This document shows, in pieces, positions 34,030 to 46,352 of a stretch of DNA of 64,000 bases (within the stretch, counting starts at the first letter, position 1; every line of letters starts with the position of its first letter). The position numbers were made by a program, and so were the translations under genes. This DNA comes from Hermatobates lingyangjiaoensis (lineage: Eukaryota > Arthropoda > Insecta > Hemiptera > Hermatobatidae): NCBI GenBank assembly GCA_026182355.1, contig JAPFBL010000234.1, forward strand, positions 248,001 to 312,000, given 5' to 3'. The notes below the pieces were generated by a model that was given only the letters and a program-made list of their open reading frames with translations, was not told where the DNA came from and did not search any database.

Positions 34030-35090
34030 ATTTAGATAAATGCAATAAATAAATATATTTGTTATAATCATTGTACATTCTAATAAAAACACATAATTTA
34101 CAAAAAAAAAAATAAAATTAGTAAGTCTTAGAAAAGTTATTTGTGTCAAATAGAAAGTATGTCATTAGGAATAGAAAATAAATTAAAACTTAATAAGGTT
34201 TAGATAAATGGTAATAAATGAAAAAAAAATATAAGGTTAAAACAAAATTAAAAGAATACATATAGTTAAACTATAATATTAAGCGTAGATTGACCTGCGT
34301 ACGTTGTTAATATACAAAGGTAAAGTGGAATAATTCAGGATGGCGTCACTTAAAAGTTTAAAATTAGCTAAAGGTGATAGGAAATCCCCGTGAAGAAGGT
34401 ATTGTTTTTTAATTTTAGGATTAAATTTGAGAATCTTCAGAACGAAATAAAATTGATTCACTTTATATTTAATTAAAAAATAAAATAGGAAACGATTCAC
34501 TGTTATATTTGAAATGATACTGTAGTATTGATATTCAATATGGACGAGGGCTAATTTTATCAAATTAAACACTCTAGCGTTTGTGGACTGGAGTGTCAAA
34601 TTCGATTCGCAGGAAAATAATATATACCTACAAAAACCAAATTAATGTTTATATGGAATAATCGTCTATACAAATCTGCAAAATAGTATTATTTACTGTT
34701 CATACCGTGACTCTGCTGACTATATTTTGACATTCGTTTTCTTCAAGAGAAAAGGGTTCTTTTTTTTAATATATGAATATTCAGATACTTAGTTGTTCCA
34801 AATGTCTTTATCTGTTCTTATAAACTTTCTAAAATCCATATGATCCTTCATTTCATTGAATTAAATTCAAATAACTTAGTTACTATCAATTAACTTCTTC
34901 AAAAACCTTTTAATATATGTCAAAGAGCTAAATTAAATAAATATAAATTTAATAGCGTTTTGGTCAGTATTCCTTTTCTTTTGTAAAAAAACAGAATGTA
35001 ACAAGAATAGGAAATCATAGAGTGCAGTTCACTTTTCAATATTTCTATGTTCTTAGTGGTAATAATAGTGTAACGATTAGGTCACAAACT
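34030..35090. other. Intergenic AT-rich stretch
   Basis: Holds the second copies of the 32.9-33.5 kb duplication. No gene signal; the 106-codon minus frame at 34279-34599 has no domain, no splice context and strongly AT-driven composition. Confidence 0.4.
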
Positions 35091-35101
35091 ATAGCATAAT
35101 A

Positions 35102-35432
35102 CAGAGGTTGGGAACCTTTCTTGGAGTAAAGGCCATTTTAGCACCGTCCACTTCCACAAAAAGCCACCAAGAATGGATAAGCAAATTCTTATATAATAGT
35201 TATATAGAAAATCCTTGAATCTATCATTATATTACTCGATCAGTACATCTAAAACTCTTTCGCATATTTTAAAAGATTAAGCAGTGTTCTTTTCAAGTAT
35301 TGATTGATGAATGAATACCATAATTGCAATGCTTTATATTCTGAAACATTTTTCTCAACATACCGCAGAAGGCCTCATTTCTTCGTTTAAAAGGCCACAT
35401 GCGGCCTTAAGACCGAAGGTTCCCCATGCCTG
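35102..35432. mobile_element. hAT-type MITE
   Basis: Ends CAGAGGTTGGGAACCTT and AAGGTTCCCCATGCCTG are inverted, flanked by GCATAATA and GTATAATA. AAGGCCACATGCGGCCTTAA inside resembles the GCATGCGGC palindrome of the two larger hAT elements. Confidence 0.8.
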
Positions 35433-36097
35433 GTATAATATGTTATCTGACTTTTCTTTATTGACTGCAGTTTGTTCTTTGCACCATTTTTATAGCATTA
35501 TTAGATCAACAATCGGATAAAACATAGTGGAAAATTCTAATATTGGTTTGAAGTCTTGGAACAGCAGCGCAACGATATTGTGAAATAATGGATTATGAGT
35601 TACTTTTGGACGTTAAGTTTTATTTCTCGTATTTATTGTGAAATCTTTTGATATAGGTATTTATGACAATTAAATGAAACGATTCCACGAACCAAATAAA
35701 CTAGATTCAGAGAAACAACACATAAATGGGACACTACTATATTTTGACATTCGTCAAGAATACAAAATAAATTTTACCAACAAATAATAAATAAATACTG
35801 ATAAGTAAGTTAATATATTTTACAAAAAGTTATTGAAAAATTGAACTAAAAAAAAAGTTTTATTATAAGTACTAAATAACTAATCATTAACGATTGAGGT
35901 TGAGCCCTGAAGGAGATCTACCACCCAAAAGAAACAAGAGCTTCTTCTGAAGCTCCCGTTTGTCTGCTCCAATTTTGCGGTCGAAATATAATAGAAGGTT
36001 TTTATGGTCTCTTTTAAGTGTAGTATTTTCTCTGAATCTAGTTTATATATAGATATATATTGCTTTCTATGAGTTGTCCGGGGAGAGGATATATGAT

Positions 36098-36325
36098 TCG
36101 TTATGATGGTGACCAATAGGAGAGTAGAGTTTGTAGGTCCATGAGTGCAGTTCTTAGAAAGATCCAGTTACCCGCTGCCCAGAGAAGCCTCCATTATACT
36201 GCCAATGCGTTATACCCATTGGCGGTATAATGGAGGCTTCTCTGGCAGCGGGTAACTGGATCTTTCTAAGAACTGCACTCATGGACCTACAAACTCTACT
36301 CTCCTATTGGTCACCATCATAACGA
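36098..36325. repeat. Palindromic repeat, family F, copy 2
   Basis: Nearly perfect arms (GTGACCAATAGGAGAGTAG and complement) meet around 36205. The short centre differs from the 90-base centre of copy 1. A TA tract follows directly on the right. Confidence 0.8.
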
Positions 36326-36339
36326 ATTATATATATATA

Positions 36340-36657
36340 TATATTCGTAAATTTTGGTAGCAGTCCTTCTTTGACACACACATTATTGAAAATGACACCA
36401 AATTTAGCTGATACCTGTTTCTTAACAAGTTTCTCAATTTTTCTAAATAACACTCTCGTTATTTCGTCTACACAATAAAGTACATCTCCTATGGTCGACA
36501 TGTTTCGAATGATCAACATGATGATCATGTTGATCATTCGAAACATGTCGACCATAGGAGATGTACTTTATTGTGTAGACGAAATAACGAGAGTGTTATT
36601 TAGAAAAATTGAGAAACTTGTTAAGAAACAGGTATCAGCTAAATTTGGTGTCATTTT

Positions 36658-36705
<48 letters not shown>
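36340..36705. mobile_element. Head-to-head palindrome encoding a PLE-type N-terminal peptide
   Basis: Near-identical inverted arms meet at 36510-36520 (GATCAACATGATGATCATG). Each arm, read outward, encodes MSTIGDVLYCVDEITRVLFR then KIEKLVKKQVSAKFGVIFNN. The minus-strand copy continues VCVKEGLLPKFTNIYI. The F-x-x-x-C-x-x-x-x-L-x-P-x-x pattern is typical of the segment ahead of the reverse transcriptase in Penelope-like elements. Both frames run out into TA tracts. TTCGAAACATGTCG near the centre recalls the GAAA-containing ends of the other families. Confidence 0.65.
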
Positions 36706-36709
<4 letters not shown>

Positions 36710-37270
36710 CCAAGAATAACACAGGAACACTAAAAAGGAAAACAATAAAATAGAAGATAAAAACAATAAAATAGAAGATATAAAAAAATTTATAAAAAAA
36801 ATTGAACATACCTCACTATATTGTGTTAGATGTTTATAAATAAATGATCTGTTTACAGAAGTTAATTTCCTAAGAATGCGATATTTTTTTAAAAAGAGAA
36901 ACAGAATTGCAATCTATAATCAAAACATAAAATTAACAAATATATTACATAAAACTAATGTAGGCTGAAGAGTTTCAAATACAACTTGTTCGACTGACTA
37001 GGAAACTTTTATACAAGACGTAGACAATTGACTAATTCCGGTCAAAAATATCTTTTATAATTATAAAGCAGGTTTGACTAGATCTAGCAACCTTTATTAC
37101 AGGTGTATTATTCCTTCTCAACACTTCATTACTAAAACAAACTTTTTTTTCTTTACAATTACTTTTAAATATGAAAAAGTCTTTGACACATATAAGAAAA
37201 CAATTCAATAAATAAAGTTGTAAGTCTAGTTTTAAAGTCTAAATAGATTTAGACAAAGATATAAAAATAG
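36710..37270. other. 3' flank of the zinc-finger gene
   Basis: AT-rich sequence after the TAA (minus strand), with the poly(A) signal at 37093-37098 and a direct repeat of AACAATAAAATAGAAGATA at 36738-36780. No other gene signal. Confidence 0.4.
37093..37098 (-). terminator. Likely poly(A) signal of the zinc-finger gene
   Basis: AATAAA on the minus strand, about 180 bases past the TAA stop of the zinc-finger gene. It is the first clear hexamer downstream. Use is inferred. Confidence 0.4.
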
Positions 37271-37274
37271 GGTA

Positions 37275-40200
37275 TTAAGATGCACTAGATTCGGCTTTGA
37301 TTCTGGCTATTTTTTGAGGAGGAGCCGATGACTCATTGTCAGAGTCGCTTGCTTCTGAAACTGGACTCAATTCGTCATCATCCGTCAGGGATTTCTAAAA
37401 GAAATGTTTAATTAAAAAAAGAAATTAATTATGCACCTATACAATTATTACTGATTGTATTGGTGCATAACATTCACCTATAATAATGACAAATATTAAT
37501 AATAATGAAATGTTATGCATTTAAAATCTAACTAAATGTATAGGTTTGTACAGGTTTGAAAAGTATTTATTTTTAGATCACAATAATTTGTAATTAAAAG
37601 AAATAGGTAACTTACATTAGTTTAAAACCTGATTTACTCAAATCAAATTGCTGAAGATAAAAGAAGACAAGTAATCACAACTATAATACGAGATAGTTAT
37701 CTACTCGTAGATAGTAGAAACTAGCAATGAAATTATATTACCAATCAAATCATTAAGCGAAATGAGTGCGATGTTGTACTGAGCTTGCGTAGTTTAGTTT
37801 ATGCGTATATATTAATTCGTACTGCTAATTTGTTTAGCTTATAATTTGAGAGAGTGCATACTTCTTTCTTTCCTAGTGCAAGTACATCCACTTACTGGAT
37901 CCTTGCTTTAGCCTTGTTTTTCTTTCAGACAGCGTCTGCCATTGCCTGTTCAACGATTTGACACCGTGCATTTCAACAAAGCTTTGTGACATTTCCTTCA
38001 TTGAGAGGTGCGCTGAGGCGTTAGCATCTCGAGACTTGCTAGGTAGTGAGGTGTTCCCATCAATTCCATGTACAGTGGGTATAGTTGTGAGTCAGCAAGG
38101 CTAATTAAGGCGACCAAAAATGTGGTGACTGCAGTGCTCCTTGGAGGTTGTTGGGAATTACATTTGTTGTAAACGATTACCATCTTTTACCATCGGTGGT
38201 TCCTTTTCAACAGTATTTTTCTATTGTGTTACGATTATTTTGTAGGTCGTTGGCAGCCCTGCATAGATATATAGACAGCACGCTCGTTATACCACAGTGT
38301 GCTATAACAAATTCTTGTTGTTGCGTGGAGTTGATATAGATGGTGTTTTAACCTTGTCCTTTCTGATTTGTTAACCAAAGGAACTGCTGATATTGCTATC
38401 TTTCAGATGCTTCTTGATTTTTTAGCGGTTTCAAGCACTTGTTCGCAAATAACTGAAAAAAGTTGCTATCTGCACCCCTAGTAAATTCGATTTAGTTGTA
38501 TTAGAATAGAAGAGTTCATGGATACTATGTTTTGATAACTGAAGTTCAAAGATCCATACTTTCGGGTGGGTCACTTTTGTCCTGCTAACATGTTATCTCC
38601 AAATTGTTCATGACGCAAATGGATGTAACACTGGGTACTGAGCTTGCGACTGGAAAAAAAAAAATTGCCACTTATGGGAACTTTCGTGTGATTAGAAACT
38701 TTGCAGAGAGGGGGGACGGTCTATAATTACATGGCATCCTTTAGAATCCACCCGGTGAGATAAAACTATGGGCTTTCGTGTCTCACTCACCAATCATTAT
38801 CTGTGCTGTGCATTAGAAACAAGCAAACTATTAGATTAAAGTTCACAGTCTCACCTGACTTGAATTCTTTGGTAACGTAGAAGTCCTCCTCATCCTGTAC
38901 CTTGGCACATACTTCTCTGCGATCGGTTGTACTCTTCTTATATCAAAGTCTTGATCAACCCTTTTCACTGTAGCCAACCTACAGTTATTCAACAAGTTAA
39001 TAATATCCTATAATTAAAAAAAAAAATACTTCGTACCTTTGCCACTAGATTGGGAAATGAATTTGGCTTTAGGAACTCAATTCAAATTGTGAAATCTATT
39101 ATATTTAATTATTTATTTAACTTTCAATGACTAAATTATAAAACGGATATTACAAAATAAACAAACAGATCATTAAGAAAAACAATTTTTATGGTTTGAG
39201 GGTCCCAATAACTACAAAACACAACCAAAACGATATCGTAAGTTTTAAGAACAAAATTTACTACGGACACAGTGATAGATAATAGGATTACATTATTAAC
39301 TTTTATAAAGTAGCAAGTACGTAATGCATTTGAAACTCAAATAAGAACAATTATAAATACGAAAAAAAAAAGCATACGAATTCCATCCAATGATAAACCC
39401 TATAGTCCTCTAACCTGTCATGCAGATTTTTCCAGGGGACAAAAATCATTATCCCTGAAAGGGATCTCTGCACATTGCAAATTTAAACATGGAGATAATG
39501 TGTCCACTTTAACAGTAAGAAAGAAGGTTAAGCTTCACAATTTATTTGTTAGAACTGTAACATCTCAAACAGATAGGATTTCAACCTATCGCTCACAACT
39601 TTCAGGAAATTGTTAAATTTTGTTGCCTGAAAATTGCCACCTGGATGGTGAAAACGTATCGCTAATTCCATTGTTTGTTGGGGAATCAAAGTTTTATTCT
39701 TTAACTGTTAAAAAATAATAGCGAGAGAATCAAAATAAGAAGTTAATGTATGAAAATGTAAAATAATGTAATAACAATATTAAAGAGTATAGAATAAATA
39801 GAATTGAGAGTATAGAGTAAATAGAAAAATATTGAATTGTCTTCATTAAACTTCATTAGATACACTAATTAACAAACTGAGGAAAAAAATGTAATTAATT
39901 ACCTTTAATGGTTTAGTTACAGCTAGAAAATGATATTTATAATAATCCTATTAGGGTAATTTTAAATTATAAAAAAATTTTTGTTTTATTTTCCAATGCA
40001 GTTATAGGTTTTTTCCCTTTTAGTGTTATTCTGGGAAGGAAAGAATGACTCATTCATAATTTGACAGCCATTTAGAATTAGCAACATTATCGGGTTAATT
40101 CTACATAGGCCGTCCTAAATTTTTCCTTACTCAATATTTCGAGTAGGGATCTTTAACAAGTACCTGACTTTATAAAGGCTTGGGACCGACGGTTTAACGT

Positions 40201-43200
40201 CCTCTTCGAGGGCTTACCCACCCAGATTTTTTCACCTCCCACGGGAAGAAATCGAGGCCAGGGTGAGAATAGAACCCGGGATCTACCAGTACAGAGGCGA
40301 GTACGCAAGCCACTACACTTATAAAAATCTGGAGAGGTCTGAATTCAGCTTTACTATAAGTAAACATTTCCCCAAAAAGATTAAAAAATATTTTACTACT
40401 TAAGTTTTTTTTATACTAGCTATAGTTAAAACGAATATACAAACTGAAGCTTGAACAAATTAAAGTTTAAACTTGAATAGGGGACTCCCTGTAAGAAGGG
40501 AATTCTTTACATTCAACTTTACTATAAGTAAACACACTTTAAAACTCATAAACAGTCGATTCAATATTTATTTTAATGCTGCTATCTCCATTTTGTCAAT
40601 TATATTCGATGTTATATTGCAAGTGGAACATAATAGTTACAAATTTTAGCGCTATATTGACTCTTCTTGAAGAGAGTCAGTTCTTTGATTATTCTAAATT
40701 TCTGAATTTTTACTATACAGTAAACATATTAAGACAAGACTTAATACGATGTTATAGTTTCTAGGATCACCAGAAGATCGGGTTAAAATGATAAGACATT
40801 TTGATAAGAATCACGATAATGCTTGAAATTACCAAAAAATAATCGGGTTCTGTATCACACCATAACCACCCATCTGTTAAACAGTGAGAGTTGTAGCATA
40901 CATTGTTTACAAAACTTTTGACAAACAAACCGGGCCACAGACACGTAGGCATAATCAAAAATGGATTACTATATATACTTCATATATCGTATAGTATAAA
41001 CCATGTATAAAGAAAATTTACAACTTAAATAGATCACTTTGTTTGCGTAAATATATTGCTCATTAGATTATTATCTGGGAAAATAAAGTCCCTCTCTTTA
41101 CTCTACCAATTTAATAATTTGACGTTCACTCAAATTAAATAGGTACTCAAATACATCAAACAATGTACTATCATTTACTGGATACCTACTTTTAGATTGT
41201 TCTGTATGTTTGTTATTCAAACAATAAAACTTAAAATCAGCTTATTTATTTTGATTTATTCTAGAACATTATATGTTGAGGAGAAAATAATTCTAAGATA
41301 TTATTATCAACCATCATGGTGGAGTCACCCCACCGGTTTCGTAATAGCTGCGTCATCAGTCCCATTGATGATGCAGCCATTACGAAACCGATCGGGCCAC
41401 TCCACCAGCGATAGACAAGGTATGACGGTTGATAATAATATTTTATTTACTAACCTCTGTGGCACTAACAATATGCTTTAAAGATTAAAAAAAAAGAATG
41501 AAAATAATTCTAGTTCAAACAATTGATTATTCTGGAAATACTGACCTTTGTTCCTCAGAGGTGACATAAAGGTCGTCTGGACGATGGTACATGGTATGGT
41601 TTTGATATGCTCGTTGGTTGTAGAAAAGTCCATCACAAGTGTTACACTTGTACAAATCACCAGGAACAGAAAGCCTTTCATCTCGACTATGCTGCCTTTC
41701 TAAATGTTTCTGAAGATTGAATTTTACTATGTATTCAAAACCACACAAATGACAGTAATAGACGCTCTGAGGATCACCAGCGTTGTTGTATTTAATCTTC
41801 TTGCTTGGAGGTGGTGTTTCAATTTGTTTGTACAGAGTTACTACCCTGGAAAATATATTTAATTTTTAAAAATTTTGTACTTTGACAGATATGCAAACAT
41901 TAATATACATATTGCTGTTACATTACAATAAGATTTGAAAATACTCCTAGTATAAATGAAAAACAATGCACTAGAGCTAATTCACAAAAGACTTATTTTA
42001 TTGCTGAATACTGTAATAAAGAAATCAAATATGTAGTATTTTTCTGCAGATAGTCTGTTAACATGACAGAGTGACAGTCTCAAAAACAGACAATATCACC
42101 TTCTAGAACACTTCTGTGCTTTACCAACGACCAACAAAGAGTTGCATGCACGACAGTGCACGTCGTAATTAGCAGTTCTGGACCAGAGGCCCACTACTGC
42201 TAAATTACCATCCTGCTTTTTTTTTTTTTGTTTTGGTCAGTAGGCATTGTCAATACTGAGGACGTTAGTCTGTCAGGGAAAGGAGTCATATTCGTGGTCT
42301 TATGGTCTTGCAGTTTTGCATTATCTGAGGTACTATATTATTTATAAGTCATTAGGTCGTCATATTTAGTTCAGGAAGGAAGTTATTAGGAGTCATGGGA
42401 TTGGGAAGGATTGTTTGTTGGATTCAGGTCCCGAACAAGGAGATTTGGATGGGTGGGTAGTTTTTTCTCTTCATTGTTAGCAAGTCGACTAATGTAGCAA
42501 TCAATTGATTTCCAACTCAAATCATGCTGAATATCGACATTTCTAGCATACCATGGATCCCTCGCTATAAGGCGGGCACATTTATTCTGTACAACTTGGA
42601 TGCAGTTCTTGTTCGTGGGCGTCGCTCCAAACCACACTGAGCATCCATTTGTCATAGTCATGTGCTTTAAGTTTCCTAAGAGACAGGTGAATTTATGTTC
42701 TTCCATTAGTTTTTCTTCTGTTTAGTCTCAGCATCAGCATGGTTTTTGAGATGACCAAATATTCAACATCTATTTTGACAGGTGGCGCATTCTTTACTTC
42801 AGAAAAAAAGTCAGTAGTTAGGGGATCAAGGCTTCTGATTCCTTTGAAATGTCAGTTCTTCATTAATAACTTCCTTCCCACACTCTACCTATTGATAGCA
42901 GCCCCATTCAAGGTCGTTTAGATGGTTGCTAATCAGTCTAATAATAAAGTACTTTACATTCTTCCTTGTGGCAGTATTGTCCATGAGAAATAGTCTTCTA
43001 CCGTTTGGAATCCGTTAGACATGCGTCCAGTTTGAATATTTCTTTTCAAACACTATCTCACACAAACCTAGGGTTAGCTTTTTTTCATTTCCATAAACAG
43101 TCATAATTTCAGATTATTTGCAGGTATTGTAATCTTTCAAAATAAAAACTTAGGAAACTGCAAACATCTATTCTTCTCATTACAGCGAGTTATTTGAATC

Positions 43201-46200
43201 AAAAGTTTCCAAAAACCAGTAAATATTAACAGCTGTAATATAAACGTATAGTAGACAAGGATCAATTGATAAGCAAAATAATTATCATCCACATATTTTA
43301 TTGATTTCTTAGTAATAATGATATCTTTACGATACCTCTTCATATACAGCTCTAATGAGACATGATGACAATTATATTGAATTTTCATCATGAACGATTA
43401 GAAATATAAGTAATGCTTGAACAAATCTGTCAAGAAAAATTTGTTTAATTTTTTTTAAATTTGATTAAAGGTAGCAAAAAAGCAATTATTTAATCATGAT
43501 TTAGAACAGTAATTTCAAATTTATTGCAAGTATGGTTATCTAGTAAAGAAATTGTGATTATTGTAAAAAGTAAACAATTCAAGTGAGTTGATAAGAAGAA
43601 TTTAGTATGAACCTGTGGTGGGCTGACTTGTCGTGATACTCATAGCCCGCTTGGGTGTAGAACACAGCTCCGCACTGGTAACAAGGGAATGGGTCTGCAG
43701 GCATCGCCATGGGCTCATGCTCTTCCTCAACGTGCTTATCCCTGTGGCCCTGAAAAACATATTCATAAGTTAATATTTTTTCTAAGATTATCTTGGTACC
43801 AAAGAAGGAATTAGGAGAGGAAATAAAGAGGACATTGGAGAAAATGTGATCCGATGGTATACATACGGATAAAGGTCAGCGGAAGGTACAGGAGCTGGAG
43901 TATTTGGGCCTAAGACCAAACACTCCGAATCTATGGGAATGCACACCAAAGTCTAGCAAGCTGAAATCCATACTATCGAAAGATGCGCACAATTTAATAT
44001 GGATAAAGGATATAAGAACAGACATATAGCAATTATGTCTGATAGTCAAGCAGCAATTAAAGCATTGAGCTCAAATCTTAGGTTCTGAACTGCAAAAATA
44101 AACTCATTCTCCTAGGTATAAGGAACAGGATCTCTCTCTACTGGGTGCCAGGACATGCAGGAGTAGAGGGAAATGAATGAGCAGATGAACTTGCAAGGGA
44201 AGGTGCTCGGAAACCGCATATTGATCCAGAACCATATTGTGGTATAGGACAACACACTATACAAGAACTCTTTAGGAAAGAGGATAGGGAAAAGAGAAAG
44301 AAATACTGGGATTCCCTTCTAAGGTCACAGATAATCAAAGATACTTCTCAATAAGTTTGAGAACAGGCAAATCTTATATTGTATGGAAAGGAGCAGGAAT
44401 AATCGAAGGATTTCGAAGGGTCACTACAAACTTAATGGCCATTATGAATGATGGTTTGTGTAGATTCTGCAAAGAAGAGGGAGACACCGTTGGACCTGCT
44501 GACTGACTGTCAAGCTACTATGCTGCACAGAGGCAGGTGCTTCGTGACATCAAACACCGTTGCACCAGCAAGAGTGCTGATCTTCTTGGAGACACTGAAG
44601 CTAACTGGGGTACTATAGTACAGAAGGAGGGAAGTACGATAGTTCTTAGGACGCAGTGCTATGACAATCCTCAATTAACAATAATAATATAGTTAATATT
44701 TTCTTTTCTTACATAACTCCTAAACTTATAAGATGAACACCTTTTGTACTATACAAATGGTAAAAATGTGGCTCATTTATTACCAGCTTCCTATGAAAAC
44801 CGGGTATAATCAACGGTACATATGGTCACCCATCCAAGCACAAACAACACCCAATGGTGCTTAACTTCTGTGAACTAATGGGCAAAAGTTTATCTTGACT
44901 GCAGTCGTTGTTTGTGGTTGATAAATAAATTCAAAGTTTTTTAATTTTTTTTACTTCAAATTATATTGTTTCAACAATAAAATAAATAGTTACATATTTA
45001 CATTTTATGTTAGCAACAAATGATTTAATTAGTCGGTCTAGAATGTCTATAATTCAAATATTTTTTCTTTGTTGCAAATTGATCTACAAGTCTTCCTTAC
45101 TTGTTTAGTGCTAATAATCATTTAATTGTATGTACAATTATATTGGAAGCAGAGTATAATAGAAGTAATGGTTCAGTTTGCTTGTGACAAAATTTTGCGG
45201 GCAAACAAATAAACAAGCAGAAATTTGTCTATGGGTGGATTCGATTTCTCTTGTGTATAAAACGTAAGATGATGTATAAAATTGAAATGAGTCAGTTCTA
45301 AGCAATGTAGAACAAAACCTTTCTTTTATTTATATAGATTATCTAACTATGATATCGTATTTACAGCTACAAACAGCTTCATAATGTAATGACTCTTACT
45401 GTTAGATGATATAAACAAAATTTTAGAGTAATATTTAACTTAAGAAATCATAATTATAGAAATAAATAATTATTAATTAGTAAATAATATTTAATTTATA
45501 ATCACAGAAATCATAAACGCTTACTTTGAGTGGAAACTGCATTCCACACTGAGGGCAATAATGTTTGGCTGCATTAAAAGGATGTTTTCTAAACTTATGT
45601 TGAATAGCCCTGGCATTGCATGTAAATTTCTCACCACACACATCACAAGTAATATTGGAGCCAATCTGGGATGCAGTTCCTTTTATATACGGTTTATTAG
45701 TTCCAGTCCATTCGGCCAGCTCCCCAGTTGGTGTTAATTTCCTACCTTTAACATCAATTTCTTTGTTTGCATGTTTCCTAAAACAGAAGAAGTTTTATGT
45801 AGAGTTTAAAAAGTACTCATAATACATTTAATAAAAAAGCAAAACCATCCACCCATGCGTATTTACCCAAGCATGATTAGTCTAGTATAATCCTTTACCA
45901 TGTTACAATACCCTAAGAGCCACGGAAAGCATTTTTCGACTCACCTTGACAATACAGGATAAACGTCATACACTGAAGGGATGGCCAAAATTATTTCCGA
46001 TTACAAGACAGCAGAACAACAAAAACGTTTAACGAATAGGCAAGAACACAAGATTAATACCAAACAATAAAGAACACCGCATTTCCTACTTGGACAAATA
46101 AAGCTCTCATCACACAACTAATTTATTATATCAACATTATTTTAAAGTTACGCTAAATATACTAAGTTAAATTTGATAGACAAAATCTTTCAAAACTAGA

Positions 46201-46352
46201 GTACATTCAAATTTAGGGAGGTAATACACTGACCAAAGAGGAACATAAAATGAAAACTTTTGAGGAAAATACCTGAAATGATCCTTCAGGGCTTCCTTGG
46301 ATTCTAGTTTGTTATTACATAATACACATAAATGACCTCCCTCCTTTGACAT
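37275..46352 (-). CDS. Six-finger C2H2 zinc-finger protein, complete, six exons
   Basis: On the minus strand the exons are 46352-46273, 45777-45525, 43749-43613, 41845-41546, 38978-38855 and 37394-37275. All join in phase and give 337 residues plus TAA. The start ATG at 46352-46350 opens the first finger and has no plausible acceptor just upstream. Cys/His sets are C9-C12-H25-H29, C71-C74-H87-H92, C101-C104-H117-H122, C134-C137-H150-H155, C188-C191-H204-H209 and C224-C227-H240-H244. Finger 3 is split across two exons. A 41-residue linker containing AEWTGTNKPY separates fingers 1 and 2. After finger 6 come a basic stretch (RYRMRRTSTLPK) and an acidic, Ser-rich tail with a possible nuclear-localisation end (APPQKIARIK). 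The likely role is a nuclear DNA- or RNA-binding regulator. I do not recognise the orthologue: widely spaced fingers with long linkers recall MEP-1-type proteins rather than tandem KRAB-type arrays, but this is only an impression. Introns carry LINE, Helitron and SINE debris. Confidence 0.85.
37400..41290. other. 3' introns of the zinc-finger gene
   Basis: Apart from the exon 38855-38978 and the SINE at 40075-40322, nothing was identified. 37900-38800 is richer in GC than its surroundings and may be an old transposon, but neither strand gives a recognisable peptide. Confidence 0.4.
40075..40322 (-). mobile_element. tRNA-derived SINE
   Basis: Minus strand: head with CTTGCGTACTCGCCTCTG, body CGATTTCTTCCCGTGGGAGG and AAAGTTAACCGTCGGTCCC-like middle. 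The 3' tail is missing or decayed. It lies in an intron of the zinc-finger gene in the same orientation. Confidence 0.7.
41300..41445. repeat. Small palindrome with hammerhead-like core
   Basis: Arms of about 60 bases meet near 41370. The minus-strand arm contains CTGATGACGCAGCTATTACG then AAACCGGTGGGG. The plus-strand arm has TTGATGATGCAGCC and TTACGAAACC. It sits 100 bases from a zinc-finger exon. Confidence 0.6.
42386..42706 (-). pseudogene. LINE reverse transcriptase C-terminal remnant (jockey-like)
   Basis: The minus frame encodes SVWFGATPTNKNCIQVVQNK then CARLIARDPWYARNVDIQHD and LSWKSID, the block after the RT domain in jockey and related LINEs (I-Q-x-V-Q-N-K, then P-W-Y-x-R-N, I-x-x-D-L). 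It ends in THPNLLVRDLNP and a stop. Upstream RT motifs are not readable. Confidence 0.75.
43840..44690 (+). pseudogene. LINE RNase H domain remnant (R1/jockey-type)
   Basis: Plus-strand frames with stops and shifts give GTGAGVFGPKTKHSESMGMH, then QAEIHTIERCA (catalytic Glu), SDSQAAIKAL (catalytic Asp), LYWVPGHAGVEGNE, ADELAREGARKPHIDPEPYC and a CRFCKEEG segment. The first catalytic Asp is replaced (TYG in place of TDG), so it is dead. It lies antisense in a zinc-finger gene intron. Confidence 0.85.
45160..45350 (-). mobile_element. Helitron 5' end fragment
   Basis: Reverse match to 51536-51720: on the minus strand it starts TCTATATAAATAAAAG after an A and shares TTAGAACTGACTCATTTCA and GTCACAAG(C/T)AAACT. 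Truncated before any coding region. Confidence 0.5.

Noticed and set aside
42739..42921. Plus-strand 60-codon frame as an exon
   Set aside because: No acceptor or donor fits and it lies in an intron of the opposite-strand zinc-finger gene next to LINE debris.
44138..44338. 66-codon minus-strand frame
   Set aside because: It lies antisense to the LINE RNase H remnant and has no domain of its own.
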